Shown here: positions 37,678 to 45,839 of the stretch, one piece after another | Layout of the letters: every line of letters starts with the position of its first letter | Numbering within the stretch: position 1 is the first letter of the stretch | Program-made: the position numbers and the translations under genes | Assembly (NCBI RefSeq): GCF_003182155.1 | Contig: NZ_QGTG01000002.1 | Span: 1,193,646-1,257,645 of the forward strand | Direction: 5' to 3' | DNA: 64,000 bases | Source: Chitinophaga sp. S165 | GTDB taxonomy: Bacteria; Bacteroidota; Bacteroidia; Chitinophagales; Chitinophagaceae | The notes under the pieces: generated by a model | Told to the model about the DNA's origin: nothing | The model's database searches: none | The model's input: the letters and a program-made list of their open reading frames with translations, nothing else

Positions 37678-39267
37678 ATGTTAATTCTTCAAAATCTCAC
37701 GTATACCCATCCCAATAAGGATTTGTTATTCGACAACATATATCTGACTGTTAATCAGCAGGATAAGATTGCTTTGATTGGTAATAATGGTGCAGGGAAA
37801 TCTACTCTGCTTAAGATCATAGCCGGCATACTCCAGCCTTCAGGCGGAACTATACACACAAACGCGGTACCGTATTATATTCCGCAGATCTTCGGACAGT
37901 TTAACGGCTTTACCATTGCCAAAGCTCTTCAGATAGAGGATAAATTAAAAGCCCTGAAGGAAATTCTTGATGGTAAAGTAACAGAAGAGAACCTGACGCT
38001 ACTGAATGATGATTGGGGCATCGAAGAAAGATGTGCAGATGCATTGAACTACTGGGGATTGGGAAATCTTGACCTGACACAGGAGATGTCCACTTTAAGC
38101 GGTGGGCAGAAAACAAAGGTTTTCCTGGCGGGCATTGCTATTCATCAACCGGAAATAGTATTACTGGACGAGCCTAGCAACCACCTGGACAGAGCAGGAC
38201 GGGAACTGTTATACCAGTTTATACAAGACACCTCCAGCACTTTGATCGTAGTTAGTCACGACAGGAAATTACTTAATCTGCTCGACACGGTTTGTGAACT
38301 GAGTAAACGTGGTATTACTGTTTACGGAGGCAATTATGAGTTCTATGCTGAGCAAAAAGAGATTGAAGGCAATGCATTGGACCAGGATATCAGAAGTAAG
38401 GAAAAAGCATTGCGAAAGGCCAGGGAAACAGAACGGGAAACCGCCGAAAAGCAACAAAAGCTTGATGCCCGTGGCAAGAAAAAGCAGGAGAAGGCCGGGC
38501 TTCCTACTATATCCATGAACACATTCAGAAATAACGCAGAGAAGAGTACAGCGCGTATGAAGGGTGTTCATGCAGAGAAAGTCGATAGTATTTCACAGGG
38601 GTTGAATGAGCTGCGCAAGGAGTTGCCCGATATGGACAAGATGAAGCTGGGCTTTGATAACTCTACGCTTCATAGGGGCAAGATATTATTTACAGCAAAG
38701 GACATCAATTACAATTACGGTAAACGGACGCTCTGGCAGGACGCATTGAATCTCCAGATCACCAGTGGCGAACGGATTGCATTAAAGGGGCTGAATGGCG
38801 CGGGAAAGACTACGCTGATCAATATCATCCTGGGAAAGATGGAGCCCAGCTCGGGAACAGTTAGCAGGGCTGATAATAAAACAGTATATATTGACCAGGA
38901 CTATTCGTTGATCAATGATGATATCAATGTTTATGAACAGGCGCAGCAATTTAATTTATCTGCCCTGCAGGAGCATGAGATAAAGATCAGGCTCACGCGA
39001 TTCCTGTTCACAAAAGATTACTGGGATAAACCCTGTCATGCACTGAGTGGCGGCGAAAAGATGCGGTTAATGCTTTGTTGTCTGACTATCAGTGACCGGA
39101 CGCCCGATATCATTGTGCTGGATGAGCCGACCAATAACCTGGATATCCAGAATATCGAGATCCTGACGGCGGCAGTGAATGAATATAGGGGAACGCTCAT
39201 AGTAGTGTCACATGATGAATATTTTCTGGAAGAGATAAATGTGGAGCGGGTGATCGAGTTACACTAA
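37678..39267 (+). CDS. ABC-F family ATP-binding protein
   Basis: 529 residues with two nucleotide-binding domains and no membrane segment. Walker A motifs are GNNGAGKST and GLNGAGKTT, signature motifs LSGGQKTKV and LSGGEKMRL, and Walker B sites VLLDEPSNHLD and VLDEPTNNLD. The charged linker (about 240-330) fits ABC-F proteins that bind the ribosome E-site. Some members protect against antibiotics; others are housekeeping factors. Length and domain order alone do not choose between them. A purine-rich AAAGAAAGGAATT precedes the ATG. Confidence 0.9.
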   Translation: MLILQNLTYTHPNKDLLFDNIYLTVNQQDKIALIGNNGAGKSTLLKIIAGILQPSGGTIHTNAVPYYIPQIFGQFNGFTIAKALQIEDKLKALKEILDGKVTEENLTLLNDDWGIEERCADALNYWGLGNLDLTQEMSTLSGGQKTKVFLAGIAIHQPEIVLLDEPSNHLDRAGRELLYQFIQDTSSTLIVVSHDRKLLNLLDTVCELSKRGITVYGGNYEFYAEQKEIEGNALDQDIRSKEKALRKARETERETAEKQQKLDARGKKKQEKAGLPTISMNTFRNNAEKSTARMKGVHAEKVDSISQGLNELRKELPDMDKMKLGFDNSTLHRGKILFTAKDINYNYGKRTLWQDALNLQITSGERIALKGLNGAGKTTLINIILGKMEPSSGTVSRADNKTVYIDQDYSLINDDINVYEQAQQFNLSALQEHEIKIRLTRFLFTKDYWDKPCHALSGGEKMRLMLCCLTISDRTPDIIVLDEPTNNLDIQNIEILTAAVNEYRGTLIVVSHDEYFLEEINVERVIELH

Positions 39268-39380
39268 TGTGGATACTCACTCATGATGGCGATGTCCCGG
39301 CAGACTAACCATATTTAGTTTAAATATTATTTAATAATGCCCTGATATTAAAATTTCGAAGGACTTTTTAGCCTGAGAAC

Positions 39381-39421
39381 AGCCATAACACAAGAGTTGT
39401 AAAGCTCTTTGTGTTATGGCT
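39381..39421. repeat. Strong hairpin upstream of small gene
   Basis: AGCCATAACACAAGAG and CTCTTTGTGTTATGGCT form a 16-bp stem with an 8-nt loop. It lies about 115 bp after the ABC-F stop and 80 bp before the small gene. No T tract follows, so it may be an mRNA leader structure or a weak terminator. Confidence 0.6.
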
Positions 39422-39500
39422 GAGCCTGATTTCCCGGACCCATCATTTCGTTATCTTTGAAACCGATTGCCAACAACAGATATTCTTATACCTGGGAACA

Positions 39501-39767
39501 ATGATCAATACTTATCGCTTTAGAGCCGAAAGCAAACAGGATGTCTTGAAGTTACAACGCATCCTGAGGGGTGAATACGAAATATCACCCGTTAGAGGGG
39601 GAACTTCCGGAGTGGAAGTGCATTTAGAATCTCCATTCACTATTGAGGAAATTATCCGGTTTATTGAGTCATTACCTAACAGTAATGTGATGTATCAGAC
39701 AATTGACCTTGAGGAGAAATACACCGGAGAAATGAATCACGCACGCTACCGGAATATTAACAATTGA
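39501..39767 (+). CDS. Small conserved-looking protein of unknown function
   Basis: 88 residues from the ATG at 39501; an upstream in-frame start would read through the hairpin region. It has a soluble alpha/beta sequence (MINTYRFRAESKQDVLKLQ, VEVHLESPFTIEEIIRFIESL) with no signal peptide or motif that I know. It could be a regulatory or adaptor protein. Confidence 0.55.
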   Translation: MINTYRFRAESKQDVLKLQRILRGEYEISPVRGGTSGVEVHLESPFTIEEIIRFIESLPNSNVMYQTIDLEEKYTGEMNHARYRNINN

Positions 39768-39852
39768 GGCAACCGTTTCAGGTAGACGAGGCGGTTTTCC
39801 GTTATTGCCATCATAGCATGTGATATGTTGGGGAGGAAGAACTGTCTATCAT

Positions 39853-40176
39853 TTACCCGGTAATTTTAAGAGATGCTATCAATTCATCTTCCAGCTTAAA
39901 ATGATATTTTAGCACTAAGGGACTTCCGCTGAATGTTCCCGATACTTCGGTTTCCAGAATGCTTTCCTCTCCTTCAGTATAGAATCCGACAGGTTTAAGC
40001 CTGGTCCTGTATTTTGTATTGGTGTCTTCGTTCCAGTCTTTTATTTCCTGCCTTCCTGTATGTGTTTTCCCTTCGTCAAAAACCACAGCGGTTTCTGAGA
40101 AACAATCAGCATATGTTTTGCTATTGAAATTTGTCTGTGCAGCAAGCAAGCTGGATAATACTTCAGGTAAATTCAT
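39853..40176 (-). CDS. NTF2-like (SnoaL-type) protein
   Basis: 107 residues from the ATG at 40176 (MNLPEVLSSLL). Typical NTF2-like features: a helical start, DCFSETAVVFDEGKTHTGRQEIKDW and a beta-sheet end. These small cone-shaped proteins bind or convert small molecules. It lies 40 bp after an SDR oxidoreductase in the same direction, so the two form an operon under the divergent HxlR regulator. Confidence 0.8.
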   Translation of the reverse strand: MNLPEVLSSLLAAQTNFNSKTYADCFSETAVVFDEGKTHTGRQEIKDWNEDTNTKYRTRLKPVGFYTEGEESILETEVSGTFSGSPLVLKYHFKLEDELIASLKITG

Positions 40177-40216
40177 GGTCTGTTTTTTTAAGTGAGGTTT
40201 ACAACTGTTAATGCAA

Positions 40217-41011
40217 TTAAATAGTGGGAATGGTACCACCATCTATGACATATTCTGTTCCGGTGAGATAACCTGCCCTGGGAGAAACAAGAAATCCTAC
40301 AAATTCAGCTACTTCCTCGGGCTTTGCAGGTCTGCCAATAGGAATACCGCCTAAGGCGTCCATTACGCTCTGTGTGGCCTCTTCTATCGTACTATTTGAG
40401 CTTTGTGCAATACGTTCCATCATCCGGGTAGAAGATGTGGTCATAATCCATCCCGGAGATACCGTTAGCACCCGTACGCCTTTGGGTGAAACTTCATTCG
40501 ACAAACTTTTACTGTAATTGATCAGACCAGCTTTTGCTGCCGCATAAGGCAGCGTCGAATCGTATAGTGGCAGCGTGCCCTGAATAGATGCGATATGAAT
40601 GATAACGCCAGCGCCCCTTTCGATCATTCCTGGCAGAAATCCTTTGTCGAGCCTCACAGGGGCCAGGAGGTTTGACTGAAGTGTACTGATCCAGTCTTCA
40701 TCTGCCAATACGTTAAAACCTCCGCCGGGCGTTTCAGAGCCACCGAGATTATTTACAAGGATATCCAGTTTGTTGTACACTGTTAATACTTCGCTGATCA
40801 CTTTTTGTGTGCCTTCTACTGTACTCAGATCGGCAGGAATGAAATGAAACTTATCATTTGCATCTTCCGGCTGTTTCCTTGCCGTAATGATAACTGTTGC
40901 TCCCGCTTGCAGCAGGCGTTCAGCTATAGCCTTTCCCGCGCCCTTTGTACCGCCTGTTACGAGTGCTGTTTTGCCTGCCAGTTCATTGTTGAAATTAAAT
41001 TGCTGTTCCAT
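40217..41011 (-). CDS. SDR-family oxidoreductase
   Basis: 264 residues from the ATG at 41011 (MEQQFNFNNELAGK), close to the usual SDR length. The cofactor motif is TGGTKGAGKAIAE, NNLGG is present, and the catalytic residues lie in HIASIQG and YAAAKAGLINYSK. The frame stays open further upstream to 41305, but that part overlaps the divergent regulator and has no SDR character. Probable substrate unknown. It forms a regulated pair with the NTF2-like gene. Confidence 0.9.
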   Translation of the reverse strand: MEQQFNFNNELAGKTALVTGGTKGAGKAIAERLLQAGATVIITARKQPEDANDKFHFIPADLSTVEGTQKVISEVLTVYNKLDILVNNLGGSETPGGGFNVLADEDWISTLQSNLLAPVRLDKGFLPGMIERGAGVIIHIASIQGTLPLYDSTLPYAAAKAGLINYSKSLSNEVSPKGVRVLTVSPGWIMTTSSTRMMERIAQSSNSTIEEATQSVMDALGGIPIGRPAKPEEVAEFVGFLVSPRAGYLTGTEYVIDGGTIPTI

Positions 41012-41125
41012 TTGCTGAATGATTTGAATACAAAATTCGGGGGTATGATACTCGCAGACAAGTACGGGGGATCGAATCGCATAGGGATAAATTTCACCCA
41101 TATTGTCACTTTTGTAACATTGGGT

Positions 41126-41133
41126 TAAATTTG
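41126..41133 (+). promoter_or_regulatory. Candidate Bacteroidota promoter -7 element
   Basis: TAAATTTG matches TAnnTTTG, with TTG 20 bp upstream (41103-41105). It lies just before the HxlR-type start codon, which would make that transcript nearly leaderless. Confidence 0.35.
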
Positions 41134-41138
41134 ACACT

Positions 41139-41504
41139 ATGTACGAGAGAAAGATTCCTTTAACGCTGAATTGCGGGCTTGACCTGATTGCCGAGGTGTT
41201 ATACGGCAAGTGGAAGATCCGTTTGTTATGGTTCATTAACGAGGGACATAAACGCCCAAGCGAATTACTGCGAAAAATTCCCGACGCATCAAGAAGAGTG
41301 CTCAACGTTCAGTTAAATGAATTGGAAGAGCATGGGCTGATCACAAAGATCATCTACCCACAGGCGCCTCCAAAAGTAGAATACAGCTTAACAGCATTTG
41401 GTCAGACGCTGATACCTGTGATCGGTGAGTTGGGCCGCTGGGGAGATAAACATTCAGATCACCTGCGGGCAGTTATTTTGAAGCGAATGGAGCAAAGCTC
41501 GTGA
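41139..41504 (+). CDS. HxlR-family transcriptional regulator
   Basis: 121 residues, one winged-helix domain (LDLIAEVLYGKWKIRLLW, RRVLNVQLNELEEHGLI, KVEYSLTAFGQTLIPV). The Cys near the N-terminus (NCGLDL) is in the position used for aldehyde or disulfide sensing in some HxlR proteins. It is divergent from the SDR/NTF2 operon and is likely its repressor or activator. Confidence 0.92.
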   Translation: MYERKIPLTLNCGLDLIAEVLYGKWKIRLLWFINEGHKRPSELLRKIPDASRRVLNVQLNELEEHGLITKIIYPQAPPKVEYSLTAFGQTLIPVIGELGRWGDKHSDHLRAVILKRMEQSS

Positions 41505-41640
41505 TGACAAATGGATCGTTCGTTTAGCAGACTTCCAAATATGAACGGCTTTGGACCTTTCAACACAGTAAACTTGAACGTTTCAACAACGCTGGTAAGT
41601 AATTTTATACCGACTTTTACATTGTAAAAACGTTATTTCA

Positions 41641-42303
41641 ATGGGACTTAATATAGTCATCACAGGTGTGACAGGCATGGTAGGCGAAGGTGTTTTGTTA
41701 GAATGTCTGCAAAACAAAAATATAGATAAGATACTGTCAGTAAGCCGTAAGCCTGCTGAATGGAAACATCCTAAACTACAGGAACTGATGGTAACTGACT
41801 TTATGCAGCTTGATGCTTTCAGAGAACAATTTAAAGGGTTTGACGCCTGCTTTTATTGTGCTGGAATCAGTTCTGTGGGATTGAATGAGGATCAATATAC
41901 GAAGATCACTTACGACATCACATTGCATATGGCGGGCGAATTGAAAGAAATGAACCCTGATCTTATTTTCAATTTTGTTTCAGGTGGACATACTGATAGT
42001 TCAGAACAGGGAAAAGTGATGTGGGCAAGAGTAAAAGGCAGAACAGAAAATGCATTGTCAAAACTATTCCCCGGAAGGGAATACAATTTCCGCCCGGGAT
42101 TGATGAAACCTGTGAAAGAACAAAAGCATGTGAAAGGCAATAATAAATACATTAAAGTGCTTTTTCCGTTATTGAATCTTTTCTTCCCGTCGTGTGATAT
42201 CCGGGATATTGGAAAGGCTATGATAAATGCTACTATCAACGGATATTCCAAGAACATACTGGAGGTGAAAGACATTAAAGAACTAGCAGCGAAAGGTAGC
42301 TGA
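41641..42303 (+). CDS. NAD(P)-binding Rossmann protein (atypical SDR)
   Basis: 220 residues. The N-terminal motif is VITGVTGMVGEGVLL, and FYCAGISSVG resembles NAD(P)-binding atypical SDR proteins of the HTATIP2/YbjT type. No SDR catalytic Tyr-x3-Lys is obvious. It is followed by a strong terminator and stands alone. Substrate unknown. Confidence 0.8.
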   Translation: MGLNIVITGVTGMVGEGVLLECLQNKNIDKILSVSRKPAEWKHPKLQELMVTDFMQLDAFREQFKGFDACFYCAGISSVGLNEDQYTKITYDITLHMAGELKEMNPDLIFNFVSGGHTDSSEQGKVMWARVKGRTENALSKLFPGREYNFRPGLMKPVKEQKHVKGNNKYIKVLFPLLNLFFPSCDIRDIGKAMINATINGYSKNILEVKDIKELAAKGS

Positions 42304-42321
42304 CGGGTAAACACATTTTGT

Positions 42322-42361
42322 AAAAAGCGGCGCAGGCATAACATGTCTGCGTCGCTTTTTT
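42322..42361 (+). terminator. Rho-independent terminator
   Basis: AAAAAGCGGCGCAGGCAT pairs with ATGTCTGCGTCGCTTTTT around a 3-nt loop and ends in T6. It lies 20 bp after the Rossmann gene. Confidence 0.92.
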
Positions 42362-42475
42362 GTTAGCTATAAAACCAGTTTATAGCTGCAAAAAATAAAA
42401 CTGGATTACCTGCGTGTTAGGAGTCCTGACTAGGTTTGCAGTGACAATAACGTCGAAACCTTAAAAGTTAAAGAA

Positions 42476-42709
42476 ATGGAAAAGTCAATCTTCTATCATG
42501 CAGGATGTCCGGTGTGTGTAAGTGCTGAACAAGATATTATAAGCCTGATTGGTGAGCCTAATGTTGAGGTAGTTCATCTAGGTGAAGATAGGAGCCGCAT
42601 CAGCGAAGCTGAGAAGGCAGGTATCAAGTCAGTGCCGGCATTAGTTACACCGAACGGCAATGTATTACACATCAACTTCGGAGCGTCCATAGCTGACGTA
42701 AAAGGATAA
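42476..42709 (+). CDS. Small thioredoxin/glutaredoxin-like protein
   Basis: 77 residues. The redox motif CPVC (YHAGCPVCVSAEQ) lies near the N-terminus, and the cis-Pro is in IKSVPALVT. The short size fits a glutaredoxin-like domain. A hairpin follows, then the DUF2024 and MarR genes, suggesting a redox-linked group. Confidence 0.85.
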   Translation: MEKSIFYHAGCPVCVSAEQDIISLIGEPNVEVVHLGEDRSRISEAEKAGIKSVPALVTPNGNVLHINFGASIADVKG

Positions 42710-42753
42710 ATATGAGCGCCGCAAGGCTGTATAAAGTAAATAATCTTTAACCG

Positions 42754-42786
42754 GGACAGGTCTTCTTTGCGTTGGCCTGTCCTTTC
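42754..42786 (+). terminator. Hairpin, terminator or attenuator
   Basis: GGACAGG and CCTGTCC enclose a 15-nt loop and are followed by TTTCT. It lies between the thioredoxin-like and DUF2024 genes and could reduce read-through. Confidence 0.6.
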
Positions 42787-42800
42787 TAAAACTTAATAAA

Positions 42801-43061
42801 ATGAAAGTAGCGGTCTGGGATACATATGTAGTAAAGAGGAATGGCGAAACAATGCATTTTGATATCATTGTTCCGGATGATATTAAGGACGAAGCAGTAG
42901 TTCATAATATGGGTAAAGACTACCTGTCAACAAAGGATCAGCAAGGGCAGCCTTTGACGGCGCGGGAGTGCAGGTTATGTCATCAGGAAGTGGCGTCTCC
43001 GGAAATGGTGTCGGGTATAGCGCAAAAAGGCTATTATATTATTGAAATGGAGGGGTGTTAA
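42801..43061 (+). CDS. DUF2024 family protein
   Basis: 86 residues. VAVWDTYVVKRNGETMHFDI at the start and CRLCHQEV further on are characteristic of this small Bacteroidota family of unknown function. CRLCH looks like CxxCH, but there is no signal peptide, so heme attachment is unlikely; metal or thiol chemistry is more plausible. It overlaps the MarR gene start by 7 bp. Confidence 0.85.
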   Translation: MKVAVWDTYVVKRNGETMHFDIIVPDDIKDEAVVHNMGKDYLSTKDQQGQPLTARECRLCHQEVASPEMVSGIAQKGYYIIEMEGC

Positions 43062-43684
43062 TAAACACGGGGCAAATGAAAAGGATGGCGGATACTTCTG
43101 TAGATGAAAAGATCGTTGAGGCGCTTGAACGGATCTCGCAGGCAGTGAGGGTCCTGGCCTGGAAGGCAGGGACAGTACTTCAGTTGAATCCGATACAGAT
43201 GCAGATCCTGGTATTCCTTCTAAAGCACGAACATGTGAATAATAAGATCACCAGTCTTGCGAAGGAGTTCAATATTTCCAAAGCAAGTATAAGTGATTCT
43301 GTCAATGCGCTTGAACAGAAAGAGCTGATCTGCAAAAAATATATGATCGAAGATGTGAGGAATTTTAATGTTCATCTGACAGCTAAAGGAAGAAATGTAG
43401 CCGATGAAGCAGCGTTGTATACACGGGATCTGTCTGCCTCTATTGCCTCACTGCCAGCCAACGATAAGGGCCAGCTATTTTCAGTTGTGGGTAAAATTAT
43501 ATTTGATCTTCATACACGCGGAGTTATTCCTGTTCAGCGTATGTGCCGTGCCTGCAAGTATTTAGAGACAGATGGGGAAAAGCATTATTGCAGATTGCTT
43601 GAGAGAGCGCTCAATACAGACCAGTTCCAGATCGACTGTTGTGATCATGAAGTAGCAACAGGGCTGATTAACGACCGTGATTAA
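43055..43684 (+). CDS. MarR-type regulator with C-terminal cysteine cluster
   Basis: 209 residues (ATG at 43055; starts at 43076 or 43085 also possible). The winged helix is clear (ITSLAKEFNISKASISDSVNALEQKELI, FNVHLTAKGRNVA). The C-terminal 45 residues hold a Cys cluster: MCRACKYL, HYCRLL and IDCCDHE. This could bind a metal or Fe-S centre, or form disulfides, making it a redox or metal sensor. Translational coupling with DUF2024 and proximity to a CPVC thioredoxin-like protein support a redox role. Confidence 0.85.
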   Translation: MLINTGQMKRMADTSVDEKIVEALERISQAVRVLAWKAGTVLQLNPIQMQILVFLLKHEHVNNKITSLAKEFNISKASISDSVNALEQKELICKKYMIEDVRNFNVHLTAKGRNVADEAALYTRDLSASIASLPANDKGQLFSVVGKIIFDLHTRGVIPVQRMCRACKYLETDGEKHYCRLLERALNTDQFQIDCCDHEVATGLINDRD

Positions 43685-43728
43685 GATTTATCCGCATACA
43701 ATGAAGCGGAATTAGTATAAGGGGAGCA

Positions 43729-43764
43729 AAACCTGGATAACCTGCAGTGTGTCCAGGTTTCTTT
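43729..43764. terminator. Terminator between convergent genes
   Basis: AAACCTGGA and TCCAGGTTT form a 9-bp stem followed by CTTTG. It lies between the MarR-type and MocR-type genes. Confidence 0.75.
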
Positions 43765-43765
43765 G

Positions 43766-45178
43766 TTACAGTAATAGGGAAAGGGCTTTCACGCCTTGTT
43801 CCAGCTGACTTTCATTAAGAGATGCATAACCCAGGCGCAAACCATTCACAGGGTCGCCAAAGCTGAATTCCCGCGGTGATATTATTTGTACGCCTTTCTT
43901 CATCAACTCCTTTGAAATATTGTCAGGGTCTACCGGTCTTTTGGGTTTAAGCCAGAACGCAAGCCCTCCTTCAGGTTTATGAAAATGAACTTTGTCAACC
44001 AGGTGTTCATTGATCAGCGTTTCAAAAAGATCTCTTTTATTTCTATAAAGGAGAGTCGCCTTTTTCAAATGCCTTTTAATGTGGCCGTCGTTTATCAATT
44101 GCAAGATGGCTTGTGCCATTATGTTGTCGCCCTGAACATCAATTATTTTTCTCAGCTGACTTATCTTATTGATCAGTGCCTGCGAGGATGCGAGATAACC
44201 GATACGCAATGCAGGCGCCACAATCTTACTCATAGTCCCTATGTAAACATAATTTTCTACGTTCTCGAAACTGCTCACCGGAAGAATAGGACGCTGTCCA
44301 AAATGAAATTCATTATCGTAGTCGTCTTCGATGATGGTGAATCCGTATTTGTTGGACAGAGCAATAAGCTCCAGGCGTCTTTGCAGGCTTAATGTAACTG
44401 TTGTCGGGAACTGATGATGAGGCGTGATGTATATCGCCTTAATTGACTTGTATCGGCGCAGGTATGCCTTCACATCATCAATGATGATACCGTCAGCATC
44501 GACTCCAACTGGTAGTAAAGAGGCGCCTGCATTTTCAAAAGCAAGCCAGGCGGGTTTATACCCTGGGTTCTCAACGATCACCCGATCGCCGGGCTGCAGC
44601 AGGCAATGTGCTGACAGATACATTGCCATTTGACTGCCTCGTGTAATAAAGATCTCATCAGGAGATAGCCGCATGCCTCTCTTGTAATTCAGCATTTGAA
44701 CGATGGCGCTTCTGAAGGTGTGATCGCCGGAGCTATGACTGTATCCCATTAACTGCCATCTGCCCTTCTGATTAAATATCTGGCGGTAGGCACCTGCGAG
44801 TTCGGTAATTGGTGCTATTCTGGTATCAGGAAGTCCGTCGTCAAAAACGATCTCTGGTTTGGTAGCCAGCGCTTTTTTAAGCGGTTCCTGTACATCACGT
44901 TTGGCCGCGCTGAATGTTGGCAGACTGTCGGCCACAAAGGTGCCTTTTCTTTCTTTTGATACGAGCCATTCTTCTGCAAGCAACACGTCTAAGGCCTCAA
45001 TAATTGTATTGCGGTTTACCTTAAGTTTAGTGGCCAGCTGACGGCTGCCTGGCAACGCATCACCACTATTTAGTTTTCCTGCCTTTATAGCGCTGATTAT
45101 CGCATCAGCGATCTGTATGTATACCGGACGCTCACAGTCCGTATTAATAATGATTTGAAGATCCCATGGTCTAAGCAT
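43766..45178 (-). CDS. MocR-type regulator (GntR winged helix + PLP aminotransferase fold)
   Basis: 470 residues. A GntR N-terminus (IADAIISAIKAGKLNSGDALPGSRQLA, VNRNTIIEALDVLLAEEWL) joins a class I aminotransferase fold. The PLP-binding Lys lies in YIGTMSKIVAPALRIGY and Asp in IIEDDYDNEF. MocR proteins use PLP or an amino-PLP adduct as effector. It is divergent from a cupin and DapA-family gene, the likely target operon, with a clear inverted repeat in the shared region. Confidence 0.92.
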   Translation of the reverse strand: MLRPWDLQIIINTDCERPVYIQIADAIISAIKAGKLNSGDALPGSRQLATKLKVNRNTIIEALDVLLAEEWLVSKERKGTFVADSLPTFSAAKRDVQEPLKKALATKPEIVFDDGLPDTRIAPITELAGAYRQIFNQKGRWQLMGYSHSSGDHTFRSAIVQMLNYKRGMRLSPDEIFITRGSQMAMYLSAHCLLQPGDRVIVENPGYKPAWLAFENAGASLLPVGVDADGIIIDDVKAYLRRYKSIKAIYITPHHQFPTTVTLSLQRRLELIALSNKYGFTIIEDDYDNEFHFGQRPILPVSSFENVENYVYIGTMSKIVAPALRIGYLASSQALINKISQLRKIIDVQGDNIMAQAILQLINDGHIKRHLKKATLLYRNKRDLFETLINEHLVDKVHFHKPEGGLAFWLKPKRPVDPDNISKELMKKGVQIISPREFSFGDPVNGLRLGYASLNESQLEQGVKALSLLL

Positions 45179-45182
45179 AGCT

Positions 45183-45224
45183 GGACTACCTGATTATGTA
45201 TTTTCTGTACCATCAGGCTAGTCC
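45183..45224. promoter_or_regulatory. Candidate MocR operator
   Basis: GGACTACCTGAT (45183-45194) and ATCAGGCTAGTCC (45212-45224) are inverted half-sites with one extra base in the second. They lie between mocR and the cupin gene. A TATTTTTG element (45235-45242) fitting TAnnTTTG follows, so the right half-site would sit near the -33 region of the cupin promoter. Confidence 0.65.
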
Positions 45225-45278
45225 AAAGCTACTATATTTTTGTATGGTAATAATGCAAAAACATCAAAAGTTTCAATC

Positions 45279-45788
45279 ATGGCTAATACAACAATTGATC
45301 CGGTAGGAACAGCAACCAAAGCATCCAAAGAGGAAGCACAAACTCAGTTCAGTTCAAAAGATTTCCATCAGACTTTTGCAAGGCCACAGTATCAGAAGCC
45401 TTCATATCTTATACACAGGGATGTTGAAAAAGCAGGTGAGCATAATCAATTTTCAACCGAACGTAAACATCCGGTATTCTTTGTTGACCTGCCCAGCAAG
45501 AATGTAAGTATGACTATTGGCGGACTGTTGCCAGGACAGCTAACGAACAGGCACCGTCATACTTATGAAACTGTTTTGTATGTACTGGAAGGGAAAGGTT
45601 ATACAGAAATAGAAGGAGAAAAAGTTGAGTGGCAGAAGGGCGATGCCGTGTATATCCCTTCGTGGGCATGGCACAGGCACCAGAACCTGAGTGATGCTGA
45701 ACCGGCAAAATATATTGCCTGTGAGAATGCTCCACAACTACAGAACCTGGGTGTTGCACTTCGTGAAGAAGAAGGCAGAGATCTATAA
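45279..45788 (+). CDS. Cupin-domain protein
   Basis: 169 residues from the ATG at 45279. The cupin motif 1 is HRHTYETVLYVLEGKGYTEI and motif 2 is GDAVYIPSWAWHRHQN; His and Glu residues in these motifs usually bind a metal. It is the first gene after the MocR operator and is followed by a hairpin and a DapA-family lyase. Together they suggest a catabolic module for an amino or keto acid. Reaction not identified. Confidence 0.88.
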   Translation: MANTTIDPVGTATKASKEEAQTQFSSKDFHQTFARPQYQKPSYLIHRDVEKAGEHNQFSTERKHPVFFVDLPSKNVSMTIGGLLPGQLTNRHRHTYETVLYVLEGKGYTEIEGEKVEWQKGDAVYIPSWAWHRHQNLSDAEPAKYIACENAPQLQNLGVALREEEGRDL

Positions 45789-45795
45789 ATTCCGG

Positions 45796-45820
45796 AAGTC
45801 CGCGGATGCGGACTTTTTAT
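45796..45820 (+). terminator. Terminator or intercistronic attenuator
   Basis: AAGTCCGC-GGAT-GCGGACTT followed by TTT lies between the cupin and DapA-family genes. Partial read-through would set the ratio of the two products. Confidence 0.8.
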
Positions 45821-45839
45821 AACCTAAAAAATTGCTTGA

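Noticed and set aside
37678..39267. Calling the ABC-F protein an antibiotic-resistance factor
   Set aside because: Resistance and housekeeping ABC-F proteins share all visible motifs; no decisive feature is present.
41012..41305. Upstream extension of the SDR frame
   Set aside because: It overlaps the divergent HxlR regulator and has no SDR features; the ATG at 41011 gives the usual SDR length.
42801..43061. CRLCH in DUF2024 as a heme c motif
   Set aside because: No signal peptide; a cytosolic protein would not receive heme c.
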